From assembly GCF_028476545.1 (NCBI RefSeq), contig NW_026731653.1, positions 36,677-100,676 on the forward strand: a stretch of 64,000 nt of DNA. Reading direction: 5' to 3'. This DNA is from Physella acuta (Eukaryota > Mollusca > Gastropoda > Physidae). Positions 35,686 to 44,393 of the stretch are shown in pieces (the stretch's first letter is position 1; every line of letters begins with the position of its first letter). The notes under the pieces are model-generated. The model worked only from the letters and a program-made list of their open reading frames with translations, made no database searches and was not told the DNA's origin. The position numbers and the translations under genes are program-made.

Positions 35686-35780
35686 CTCGTGCCCATCCGT
35701 TGAGCTTCTTCCAACAACCAGTTCGTATTCTACTAAGCCGTGGACACTGTTGTTGTTATTTTAAAAATACCTAACAAGGG
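35686..35780 (-). other. Probable 5' non-coding first exon of the ADISSP homologue
   Basis: On the minus strand a good donor CACGAG|GTAAGA ends an exon at 35686, in the same orientation as the gene and 3.1 kb upstream of the next acceptor. Spliced to 32585 it leaves a four-codon upstream frame (ATG GGC ACG AGA, then TAA) and no in-frame extension, so it would be 5' UTR. The start of transcription is not visible; no TATA box is evident. Confidence 0.45.
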
Positions 35781-36435
35781 AAGGTACTACAAAAATTATT
35801 GTGAGCTTCCGGCAATTACAAGGCTACTTCCCTTGGATTAATTAGTAGGCTACGCAGCCTGCATTAAATCATTAAGCCTTGTAAAACACGTGCATTCGTT
35901 AAGTTGTGCATTAAGAGGGCCACCATAAATGTTGATATTTTATGTGAATACCTAGAGATTTTTAAAAAGCATTGTCTCAAATCTTTTTTTTTTTAAAAAA
36001 AACAAGGTCAATTTTATAAAATTAATAGAACTAATGAAATGCTCATTAAAATATTGACCCTACAATGCCTTACATCTCAGTCACATGAACAGGAAGTGGT
36101 TATGGGGGAAGGGGAGGATGGTTAAAAAAAACAACCTTCCATACGTTTGTTATAGATATAATCTAGACGAATCATTACATTGGTGTAGCTGATTATGTAG
36201 TGCAAGGGACAAGAGTTAAATCTAGTGGTGTTGTTTTTCTATCTTATTGGCATTAAATACCTACACAGCCTACATCACGGGTTCCCAACCTGGGGGTCGC
36301 GACCCCCCTGGGGGTCGTGAAGGTCTTTCTGGGGGGTCGCCAACTGGCATACTAAACCTTAGTAATTAGAAACAAAACATAAATATTTAGAAGAATTTTT
36401 TAAATTCGGCTTCATTAACATCACTGGAAATGTAA

Positions 36436-37850
36436 TAGAGAAGAAACAAAGCGCACTGTACAAAGTTGTTCTCAGTCACGAATCTATGAAATCTTCAAAA
36501 CTAAAACGCCATTTGAGACGAATCATTCGGAACACACCAAAAAAAGATATGGAGTTCTTTCGTCGGTAAGAAGCTAGTTGCAAACGCCAGAAACTTGATC
36601 GAACAGGAAGTTTTCACCAGCATTAGTGCAAGCATCAAATGAAGTCGCGATAGAAAATGCCAATAAAAAAAAACAATAGGAGAAAATCTCATCAAACGCT
36701 GCATGTACGTAAATGTTAAATAACACATTTTTATTGAAATTAAGCTTTCACCATTGTTTGCTTTTCAAGTTGATAAATCAACAGTCGTGAGTTCGTGTTC
36801 GCAGTTGCTGGTCTGTGTCTATATTCATGCGGGTGATAGCAAAGAAGAGTTGCTCTTTTGTGAAGATAGCATGTAGAAAATAAATACGTTTTTTAAAACT
36901 GGATGATTAAAATGGGTTAAAACTGCTGTGGGGGGTTTATACGGATGGTGCGCCATCTATGTTTAGGTCAAAATCGGGCTTTCAGAAAACAGAAAAGATT
37001 TAGCTCCCTAACCACTGTCCTAACCAATCGACATCAAGAGTCCATTGCTAGTATAAGTCGTAAATTATATAAAATCTGGAGCCTTCAAAGAACTAAGCAA
37101 ATACATGAATAAAGATCACGAGGTTCTGCTCTTCTACACTACCGTACGCTGGCTGTCAGACGAAATGTTGTAAATTGTGTTTTTGAATTGAAATCTGAAA
37201 TCAAATTGTTCTTGGAAGCAGAGTTTCTTCCAGGCCCCCCCCCCCCCCCCCCGAAAAAATTTTACCGCCCCCCCCCCCCCCCCCGAACGAAATTTATATA
37301 ATTTATATAGAAAATATATACTTTTAACAGTGTCCGCCCCCCCCCCCCTCCCGAAAATTTCAAGTGCCCCCCGGAGAAAAAAGTCTGGAAGAAACACTGC
37401 TTGGAAGTGCAAAGGAAACAAGACTTTTTGGTATACTTAAAACGACATAGAGTGGTTGGAGCGATTATCATACCTAGCAGATGTGTTCAAGATAAGCTTA
37501 ACATGAAGCTTCAGCGAAAATGAACGAATATTATAACTTTCCATGATAATCTCGGGGCATTTTTATCAAAGCTGCAAAATCGGTAAAGAAAATAAATCTT
37601 GGAAATATTGTAAATTTGTGAAACTGCGGTGTGGTAGATGAATCTGATTGTGAGATAATTACAATTTTGAAAGAAACGATTTCTGGGCATCTTGAATCTC
37701 TTGAAAACGAACTGCATCGCTATTTCTCTGAGCTGAAAAAAGTACAATCTGTATTGACGCATTACCCATTCTCTTCTTCCCTTGATGTTGCCAGCATTCC
37801 CGATGAATTACAAGATGAATTCTTTGATTTGCAGAATGATTTCGAGTAAG
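36436..37850 (+). pseudogene. Broken BED/hAT transposase (ZBED5-like)
   Basis: Pieces in order: a BED-finger remnant near 36440-36555 (LSHESMKSSKLKRHL, then FFRR and a stop; the first Cys of the finger is replaced), a middle piece near 37105-37200 (LLFYTTVRWLSDE, the usual VRWLS motif) interrupted by stops and by the MITE, and a C-terminal open stretch 37631-37849 (ETISGHLESLENELHRYFSE, ending SIPDELQDEFFDLQNDFE). Much of the central DDE domain is missing. The copy cannot make transposase. Confidence 0.85.
37219..37399 (-). mobile_element. CAGTGTTTCTTCCAG-type MITE nested in a BED-hAT element
   Basis: It begins CAGAGTTTCTTCCAGGC, ends GTCTGGAAGAAACACTG, and is flanked by CTTGGAAG at 37211-37218 and 37400-37407. 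It interrupts the transposase-coding stretch of the host element, so it is the younger of the two. Confidence 0.94.
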
Positions 37851-38258
37851 ATGAAAAACTGCAGACACAATTTTGGTGTATTATTCACCATTCATACCCA
37901 AGCGTAAAATTTATTGACTTTTCGAGAATATATTTTCAACACTATTCTTAGATTAAAAACAAAATTAAGATAATTATAATGACGTAGGTTGGCGTTAACA
38001 AAATTTTTTTTAAATTAAAAACTTAACCACGAAGGTTTAGTGAATAGTATGCAATTTTACTCATGCTATTAAAACAGTTATCAAGAGTAGTTCATATTGA
38101 AAGTCTACTAGAAAATCTTATTTTAGTGCTTATTACTTTCCATACTAATTTCGGCTTTTTAATTCTATGGGGGTCGCGGGTCACTTACTTTTTTAAAAGG
38201 GGGTCGCCACTCGAAAAAGGTTGGGAACCACTGGCCTACATTAAAGAGGTAATACATC

Positions 38259-38390
38259 CAGTGTTTCTTCCAGACTTTTTTCTCCGGGGGAAGGGGGGGG
38301 GGCACTTGATATTTTCGGGGGGGGGGGGGGGGGCGGTAAACATTTTCGGGGGGCGGACACTAGTAAAAGAGATGCCTCGAAGAAACTCTG
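38259..38390 (+). mobile_element. Short CAGTGTTTCTTCCAG-type MITE
   Basis: It is 132 bp, flanked by AATACATC at 38251-38258 and 38391-38398. The AT-rich middle is deleted, joining GGACACTAGTAAAAG to the right end. It lies 26 bp beyond the end of the BED-hAT element. Confidence 0.93.
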
Positions 38391-38929
38391 AATACATCGC
38401 ACATACAAAATTCACAAAACTACTTCATAAGAGCAAAAAACACTTATATTGTAGTTCTATAGCAATTTTATTTTGGCCTACATTTTGACCAAAATCTGTT
38501 TCAGCGTTAGCCGATTAAAAAAAAACAGAGCTTAGATATTTTTACATACAATGGAACATTTTATAGAATTCAAAAACCATTTATTGTGTTGACTTTAATT
38601 TTAAAATGCTAAAACAAAAGGTGAATGAGAATGTAATAGAGAGGTTTTTAAAAAAGTAATTAAGTTACGAATTGTTTTTTTTAAAATAAGGTTTAAATGT
38701 TATTTTTGTTAACCATGGAAAGTAGCCTACTTTGAAACTCCCCCCTCCACCCCAAAAAAAAAAAAATATCCTGCTTACGATAACTTAAAAATATCACTAT
38801 TAGTACAATGGTAATTATGTTGTGTAGCTACTGTACACGTTTCATTCAAATCCAATCGATAGATTTAGAGATCTATACTTTTAAAGTTTTGTGATTTTTT
38901 AAGTCTTGTAACTGTTAAAATATATAAGA

Positions 38930-39290
38930 TTGTCAGCAAAACTGAAAAACGTAATTGGCAGACGATCGATAGAGAATCAAGTTAAATAAACTGTAATGTT
39001 GTATTTTTTTATTTAGAAATCGGAAATAGTGTAAATACCACTTCCGGTATCCGAAAAGAAATCAAAATTTGACAAAAATCTGCGAATAAGATCTTATAGA
39101 AATGTATGAAATTCGACAACCTAACTGAAACAGTACTCAAGTTATCGTGTTTACATACATACAGAAACACAGATGGACACATTTGCAAAACTAACTTTTT
39201 TTGCGACTCGGGGGTGTAAAATGTTCTCGATCTCGATTTTTTGCACGATTACAATACTTTGTCTATACTCTGTACACAAGAAAGAAAATG
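38930..39290 (-). mobile_element. Second copy of the dispersed repeat at 22.7 kb
   Basis: On the minus strand it reads GTATTGTAATCGTGC, then AAACACGATAACTTGAGTAC and ATACCGGAAGTGGTA, in the same order as 22672-23270 but without the (TG)n tract. A short third fragment (GCACGATTATAATAC on the plus strand) lies near 7300-7340. Confidence 0.65.
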
Positions 39291-39360
39291 TTGCTATCTA
39301 TATAACTGTTGATTAGGTCTACTACTATTCTCATCAACTTGATGCTTGTATGGAGTTAAT

Positions 39361-40057
39361 GCTTAAAAAAGCAGTTAGGGGAGGCGGGTGGGGCAGCCGC
39401 CCCAGGCGCCGACCCTAAGTGGGCGCCACAATGGGTGGAACTAAAAGAAAAGCTCATTTTAATCTGAAGTATTGAATTATACACAGTCGAAATTAGGAAA
39501 ATAAACGACAACAAATTTCACTCACCAATTGAACTGTCTTCTACATCACTGGTGTGGTACCAAAAAAAAAAACTTACGGGATAGTGACTTTTTAAAAACG
39601 TCACAAAGCTTTTTAACCAAGAAGAGGGGGGGGGGGGGAAGAGGGGTGGGGGCTATTTCACCAGCATGAATAACTATAGTCTATAATATAAGCGGCTAGG
39701 TAAGTTCGTCATCGCTATAGATTTTGGAACCATAAAAGTAAACATCGTACCATGCACAGCCTTTAAACAGCACCGCATTGTCTTATTATGAACATTAGAG
39801 AAAGGTTTGTTTATATAACGACTAAAATTTTGTTTGTGTTGTGTTTATGTCGTGTTGTGTTTGTGTTGTATTTTTGTTGTGTTTGTGTTTTCTTTTGTGT
39901 TTGTGTTTAGTTTTGTTCTGTTCCCAAGTTGGTACATTTAAAAAAGATTCACCGTGGCGGAGCACGGGTATGCAGCTAGTCTATATATAAATGGGACAGG
40001 GGGGGCGTAAAATTGATAGTTCGTCCCGGGCGCCGAAACGTGTCGCTACACCTCTGG
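39361..40057 (-). mobile_element. hAT-like element related to the 60841 copy, one end worn
   Basis: The right end GTGTCGCTACACCTCTG and the GGCGCCCGGG motifs match the 60841 element in reverse. The other end keeps CAGCCGCCCCAGGCGCCGAC and the words GACCCTAAGTGGGCGCC. AGTTAATG before it and GGTTAATG after it may be the duplication (7 of 8). Confidence 0.7.
39840..39981 (+). mobile_element. Helitron-like 3' terminus
   Basis: The hairpin CCGTGGCGGAGCACGG lies a few bases before CAGCTAG|T, the layout of Helitron 3' ends (CTRR at an A/T junction after a short hairpin). Upstream is a GTGTTGTGTTTGTG-rich stretch. The matching 5' TC end was not found, and no Rep/helicase coding is visible. Confidence 0.4.
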
Positions 40058-40514
40058 GTTAATGCGTGTTAAATAATGGTCCAATTTGTTTTGTGTACAG
40101 CAGTTTCTTGTGTTTTGAGGATCAAGCGACATTGGTGTTACTGAATGTATTGACGTCATGGTATGGGTTGTTTAGTTGATACGGCGTGGCCGTTAATGGG
40201 TTAAAGGTTGTGTATGGTTGATACGGCATGGTATTTAATGGGTTAAAGTTTGTCTTGACAAGCAGGGCTGAATAGTTGAGCTTAATTAAAATAAGGCCGC
40301 TAGAGACTAACTAAAGACTGAATGAAGTCCCACCCACCAGGTCCGTTTTGTCTCGGTTCACGGTTCATTGGTTTCAGCCCTTAACACGTTTGTGCTAGGC
40401 TCGATTTAGGTGGGATTGGAGGGGGGGGGGGGTGATACGGTGATACGGTCTGTGTTGCTGACGTATCTAATGGTGATTTAGGAGGTTGATGTGTAGGTGT
40501 GAAGCAGTTGTGGC

Positions 40515-40755
40515 CGTGTCACCACTACAGGACCAACATGTGGTGTATCACCACTAAAACAACATATGGTGTGTCACCACTACTGCACCAACATGTGGTG
40601 TATCACCACTAAAACAACATATGGTGTGTCACAACTACAACGCCAACATGTGGTGTATCACCACTAAAACAACATATGGCGTGTCACCACTACAACGCCA
40701 ACATGTGGTGTATCACAACTACACCAACATGTGGTGTATCACCACTACAACGCCA
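40515..40755. repeat. GTGTATCACCACTA-type array of about 29-57 bp
   Basis: Alternating units of CAACATGTGGTGTATCACCA and AACAACATATGGTGTGTCA, a two-unit pattern. Confidence 0.9.
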
Positions 40756-40769
40756 ACCTAATTACCTGA

Positions 40770-41040
40770 TTACCTGGTCAAAGGACTTGGTTACCTGATC
40801 ACCTGATACAATGAAGTAGTTAAATGATGACCTTTTAAAAATGACTAAGTTACCTGATTATCCGTTATATATGGCTCTGTTACCTGATTACCTGTTAGAA
40901 TGACTTAATTACATGAATACTCGTTATAATGACTTAGTTACCCAATTACCCGTTAAAATGAATTAGTTATCTGATTACCCGTTAAAATGACTAAGTTACA
41001 CGATTACCCGTTAAAATGACTAAGTTACCCGATTACCTAA
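40770..41040. repeat. About 28-bp minisatellite, some 9 copies
   Basis: Unit GATTACCCGTTAAAATGACT plus AAGTTACC, more diverged towards the left. Confidence 0.9.
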
Positions 41041-41072
41041 ATTCCCCTCGACCTGTATCAAGGTGAGGCTGA

Positions 41073-41261
41073 CCTACCCCACACGTAGACGCCGATAAAT
41101 TCCGGCTACCGTATTGGTTCAAACGCCGGATCGATGCCGGCAATCAAAGGCTTCGATTACAAGTTGTGCCCGACTACAAAAAACAACTCAACGACTTACA
41201 GTGGGCTAATCAAGTCGTGACGTTGCCGGGATATTCGATCCTTCACCATATGCTACTGTAA
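41073..41261 (+). CDS. Weak candidate coding stretch, unknown protein
   Basis: A plus-strand frame reads KFRLPYWFKRRIDAGNQR, LRLQVVPDYKKQLNDLQWAN, QVVTLPGYSILHHMLL and a stop. It is CpG-rich against AT-rich surroundings. It could be an exon, or a piece of an old element; I cannot decide. Confidence 0.2.
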   Translation, partial: PTPHVDADKFRLPYWFKRRIDAGNQRLRLQVVPDYKKQLNDLQWANQVVTLPGYSILHHMLL

Positions 41262-41517
41262 GACCTCAGTTCTTCCACTCTATGGGGTCTGTTACTGTAA
41301 TGTTAGATCTGTTTGTTTTTTAACTGGGAGGTTCGGCTCTTGGGGGGAAGGAGGTGGGGGGGGGGGGGGGGGCGTGCTACGGAGGCGAGCAATGTTCCAT
41401 CAAAGCTGCACGGCCGCGTAGTATTTATAAACATGCCTCGTAGTGCTCCCGCGAGCATATTATTTGTGGCAATTAGTGATGTCATACTAATTAGACAAAA
41501 CAACAAGCCAGACTTAA

Positions 41518-41672
41518 CTTTAGGGTCATTATGTCTGATTTTTAAAAAAAAATTACAGTAGTTTAGGGTCATTATGTCTGTTTTCTTAAATTTACAGTAG
41601 TTTAGGGTCATTATGTCTGTTTTCTTAAATTTACAGTAGTTTAGGGTCATTATGTCTTTTTTCTTAAATTTC
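41518..41672. repeat. 39-bp minisatellite, four copies
   Basis: Unit TTTAGGGTCATTATGTCTG followed by TTTTCTTAAATTTACAGTAG. Confidence 0.95.
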
Positions 41673-42416
41673 CAGTATATGTGTTAGTGTTGTTAAATTG
41701 ACAATGTACGTGGCAGTTTTATGACTTGAACTGATGGCACGGGTATTGATTGCCGACCTTGACCAAGTTGACACCAAGGTGACCGGGTGTGACATTCCAC
41801 GGGTCTAGTTCATGGCCTTACTCTAGCCTGGCCAGAATGGTTGCAATTCAATCAAATAGAAACAGAGGTTTTACTTTATGACAAAATATGAATTATCGAA
41901 TGTTTCATAAATATTAAAATTATCAGTTGAGCCCAATATAACAAAAATACGACTAGCTGAAGTAAAATACTTTATTTGTAGATATTTGAAGCTCATTTTA
42001 TCACTGGGCAAAGGTGATTGAAAGAAAAAAATCACAGGAAAATAGTCGAAGGAAAAAATTTAAAAAAAAGTCATAAGAAAAAAGTCGCAGAATTTTTTTA
42101 TCTTATAGTATTTTTTACCTATTAAGCAGATTAAACTCTGATTATTATTATAAATTGTTATTCTTTTAAAGTTTATTAATATATTGCTAAAAAAAATACC
42201 ACACATGTTTATAAACACTCTTTATTTTACAATTCTCAACAAGAAATCTAAAATATTTCTTAATTCTCGTTTGTAACGTTTATTCTGTCACTTTAATTCT
42301 ATGACTTTTTCCGATAACACTTTTACTTTCTGACCGTTTTTTTTACTTTTTTTAATAGCAAAATCTGTGACTTTTTTTCTGTGACTTTTTCCAGCTCACC
42401 AACAAACAGTGTTTCT

Positions 42417-42623
42417 TCCAGACTTTTTTCTCCGGAGGGCACTTGAAATCTTCGGGGGGGGGGGGGGGCGGTAAACTTTCTTCATGGGGGCGGACACTGT
42501 TAAAAGTATATATTTTCTATATAAATTATATAAATTTTATTTCGTTCGGGGGGGCTGTAAAAAATTTTCGGGGGGGGGGGGGGGCTTCGCCACCCCCCGA
42601 AGAGATGCCTGGAAGAAACTCTG
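42417..42623 (+). mobile_element. CAGTGTTTCTTCCAG-type MITE, well preserved
   Basis: Full set of landmarks. The flanks CCAACAAA (42409-42416) and TCAACAAA (42624-42631) agree at 7 of 8 positions. Confidence 0.92.
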
Positions 42624-42629
42624 TCAACA

Positions 42630-43084
42630 AAAGGGCTGTTGACAACACTAGACATTCATGGGGTCACTGAAACAGATGAACTCTACGTCATCTACCCCAT
42701 GTGTCTTCAGCACGAACGGGAAAAGATTATGATGTTCAAGAGAAACTAGTCTCAAATCTTGATAGTTGTGTTTATGATTCATTTGATTGATTTACTTGCT
42801 ATACTTGTGTCTTGTGAATTCGTTAAGTGCAGAAAAAAAAACCAGGCTAATATGAAATTGTGTTCGTCATTAATGTGAATGTATTTTTAAAACGTTTACC
42901 GTAACAGCGCGTCCAAACATTTTTTAAAATAAGTCTTTCATAAAATTGATTTAATGAGGTCATCACGACTTAAGGAATGTATTGACCCAAAGGATTAACG
43001 CTGTGTTTCCACCCCCTCCCCACCCCCGCACCAAAAAAAAAACCCAGACCGGCACATAATTATCCCCCTCCCACATGCCCTCCC
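42630..43084. other. Intergenic, no clear feature
   Basis: GATGAACTCTACGTCATCT near 42675 resembles the 3' part of the SINE at 62.8 kb and may be a relic. Otherwise AT-rich with C runs. Confidence 0.35.
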
Positions 43085-43215
43085 CACCCACTTGAAGTCT
43101 GGAAATGTCTTGTATACAGGCCATAGAGCAGGCAACAATACCGTCAAGTCTTTGATTGGCTTCAGTTGCTGGTTCTAGATCAACAGACGGAGTGTTTAGG
43201 TCCTTCACTCAAGAT
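43085..43215 (+). other. Possible 5' non-coding exon of the 136-residue protein gene
   Basis: The moderately GC-rich block ends AAGAT|GTAAGT at 43215/43216, one kilobase upstream of the acceptor at 44204. The intron side is a strong donor, but the exon side (T at the last base) is not. No other evidence supports it. Confidence 0.22.
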
Positions 43216-43929
43216 GTAAGTTGATGTTTTTTTTTTATAAAACTATATTTTGTTACTTAATAAGTCGTTATGTGCTGTTAATCTTCACACATTGTCATGG
43301 AGAAAGCACTGTGGGTGTTCTCTGTGATTCAAAAATTAGAAGAAAGCACAATTAGAGTTCTCTGCTGAGTGATTCAATGATTAGAAGAAAGCTCAATTAG
43401 TTTTCTCACGTCTGAGTGATTCAATAATTAGAAAGGAGCTCATTTAAAGTTTTCCACTGAGTTTTTCCATGAAGAGAAGAAATCAGTTTTCCATGACCGA
43501 GTGATTCAAAGATTAGCTATTATCTTGGTTCCAGAATGACAGCTTTGTTAATTCAGACATATGTTTTATGTGCCAGACTAATTGAAAACCAGCTTGTTTA
43601 ATGTTTTGAACACATACATCAACTAAGTTTAGTGGCCTATGTTTTTTATCTTCCTATTTTTACTACCGAAGAAATAATTAATTAAGCTAATTGATTACCC
43701 CTACGGCATCTTGTATAGGTCACTCATATTATCAAATACCATTATTGAAAACCACAGCAACTAAGTAATGGATAAAATAGATGACAAGACTCAAGTAACG
43801 ACGAACTTCAATTTTAACCGTATTAATCTAATATTTTTTTCTTCTAAAACCAATCGTCTTCTTCTTCGTTCTTAAAATTAGAAGGATACGTGTCAACTTG
43901 TTATGCGCCATTGATGCCATTGACTCCGA

Positions 43930-44130
43930 TTTCAGCCTGCTTTTCTTTCTGGATTTACTTCCATAGCCTTTGTCCAACCAAGAACAAACTACTTGGCAGC
44001 TGTTGTTTGATTTTGGAGTTGTCTCTCCTAGAAGAGTGGCTGTCCCCAGCTAACGAGCCTCATCTGCCCGAGGGTTCGTACTCGAGACTTTTCGGTTTAG
44101 CAACCATGAGCTTTACCGACTCGACCATTA
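43930..44130 (-). mobile_element. tRNA-derived SINE in the first intron of the 136-residue gene
   Basis: On the minus strand the head reads GGTCGAGTCGGTAAAGCTC (box A region) and, 30 nt on, CGAGTACGAACCC (box B region). The body carries CTAACGAGCCTCATCTGCC on the plus strand, shared almost exactly with the copy at 12.7 kb. It is antisense to the gene and ends 75 bp before the acceptor. Confidence 0.78.
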
Positions 44131-44204
44131 TTATTTCCAGAGGAAGTCCCCCCCCCCCCCCCGTACACACATCCCACATGACTTCTGGAATATTTTTTTT
44201 ACAG

Positions 44205-44393
44205 ATCCTACATCAACATGAGCCAGCCGAGTTTCCAAGATCAAGGCGCCACAAAGACTCTGACCAGTGGTCAAGCGCCCTACCAGCCCCCCACCTCCCA
44301 CAGGTCCTACACACAGTACAGCGGCTACGCCATGCCAGTGGTTAGCATGGGCGGTGCCAGCCTCACGGCCATCAAGTTCGTCGATGACGTCAG
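44205..44393 (+). CDS. First coding exon of the 136-residue protein
   Basis: The acceptor is a T run followed by ACAG|AT at 44201-44206. Thirteen bases of 5' UTR precede the ATG at 44218, so at least one upstream non-coding exon should exist. The exon encodes 58 codons plus two bases of an Arg codon and ends at 44393 (TCAG|GTGTGT). The palindrome TGACGTCA at 44385-44392 sits across the exon end and recurs in the intronic array. Confidence 0.75.

Larger units (their letters stand above)
36276..38233 (+). mobile_element. BED-finger hAT element (Charlie/ZBED5-like), 1958 bp
   Basis: It begins CACGGGTTCCCAACC, ends GGTTGGGAACCACTG (typical CAGNGGTTCTCAACC ends), and is flanked by GCCTACAT at 36268-36275 and 38234-38241. 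Inside each end lie GGGGGTCGC motifs. Transposase remnants read on the plus strand. It holds the MITE at 37219-37399. Confidence 0.95.

Noticed and set aside
43890-44345. 151-codon plus frame running into the first coding exon
   Set aside because: It crosses the antisense SINE and the acceptor in a different frame from the protein; it is an accident of the SINE sequence.
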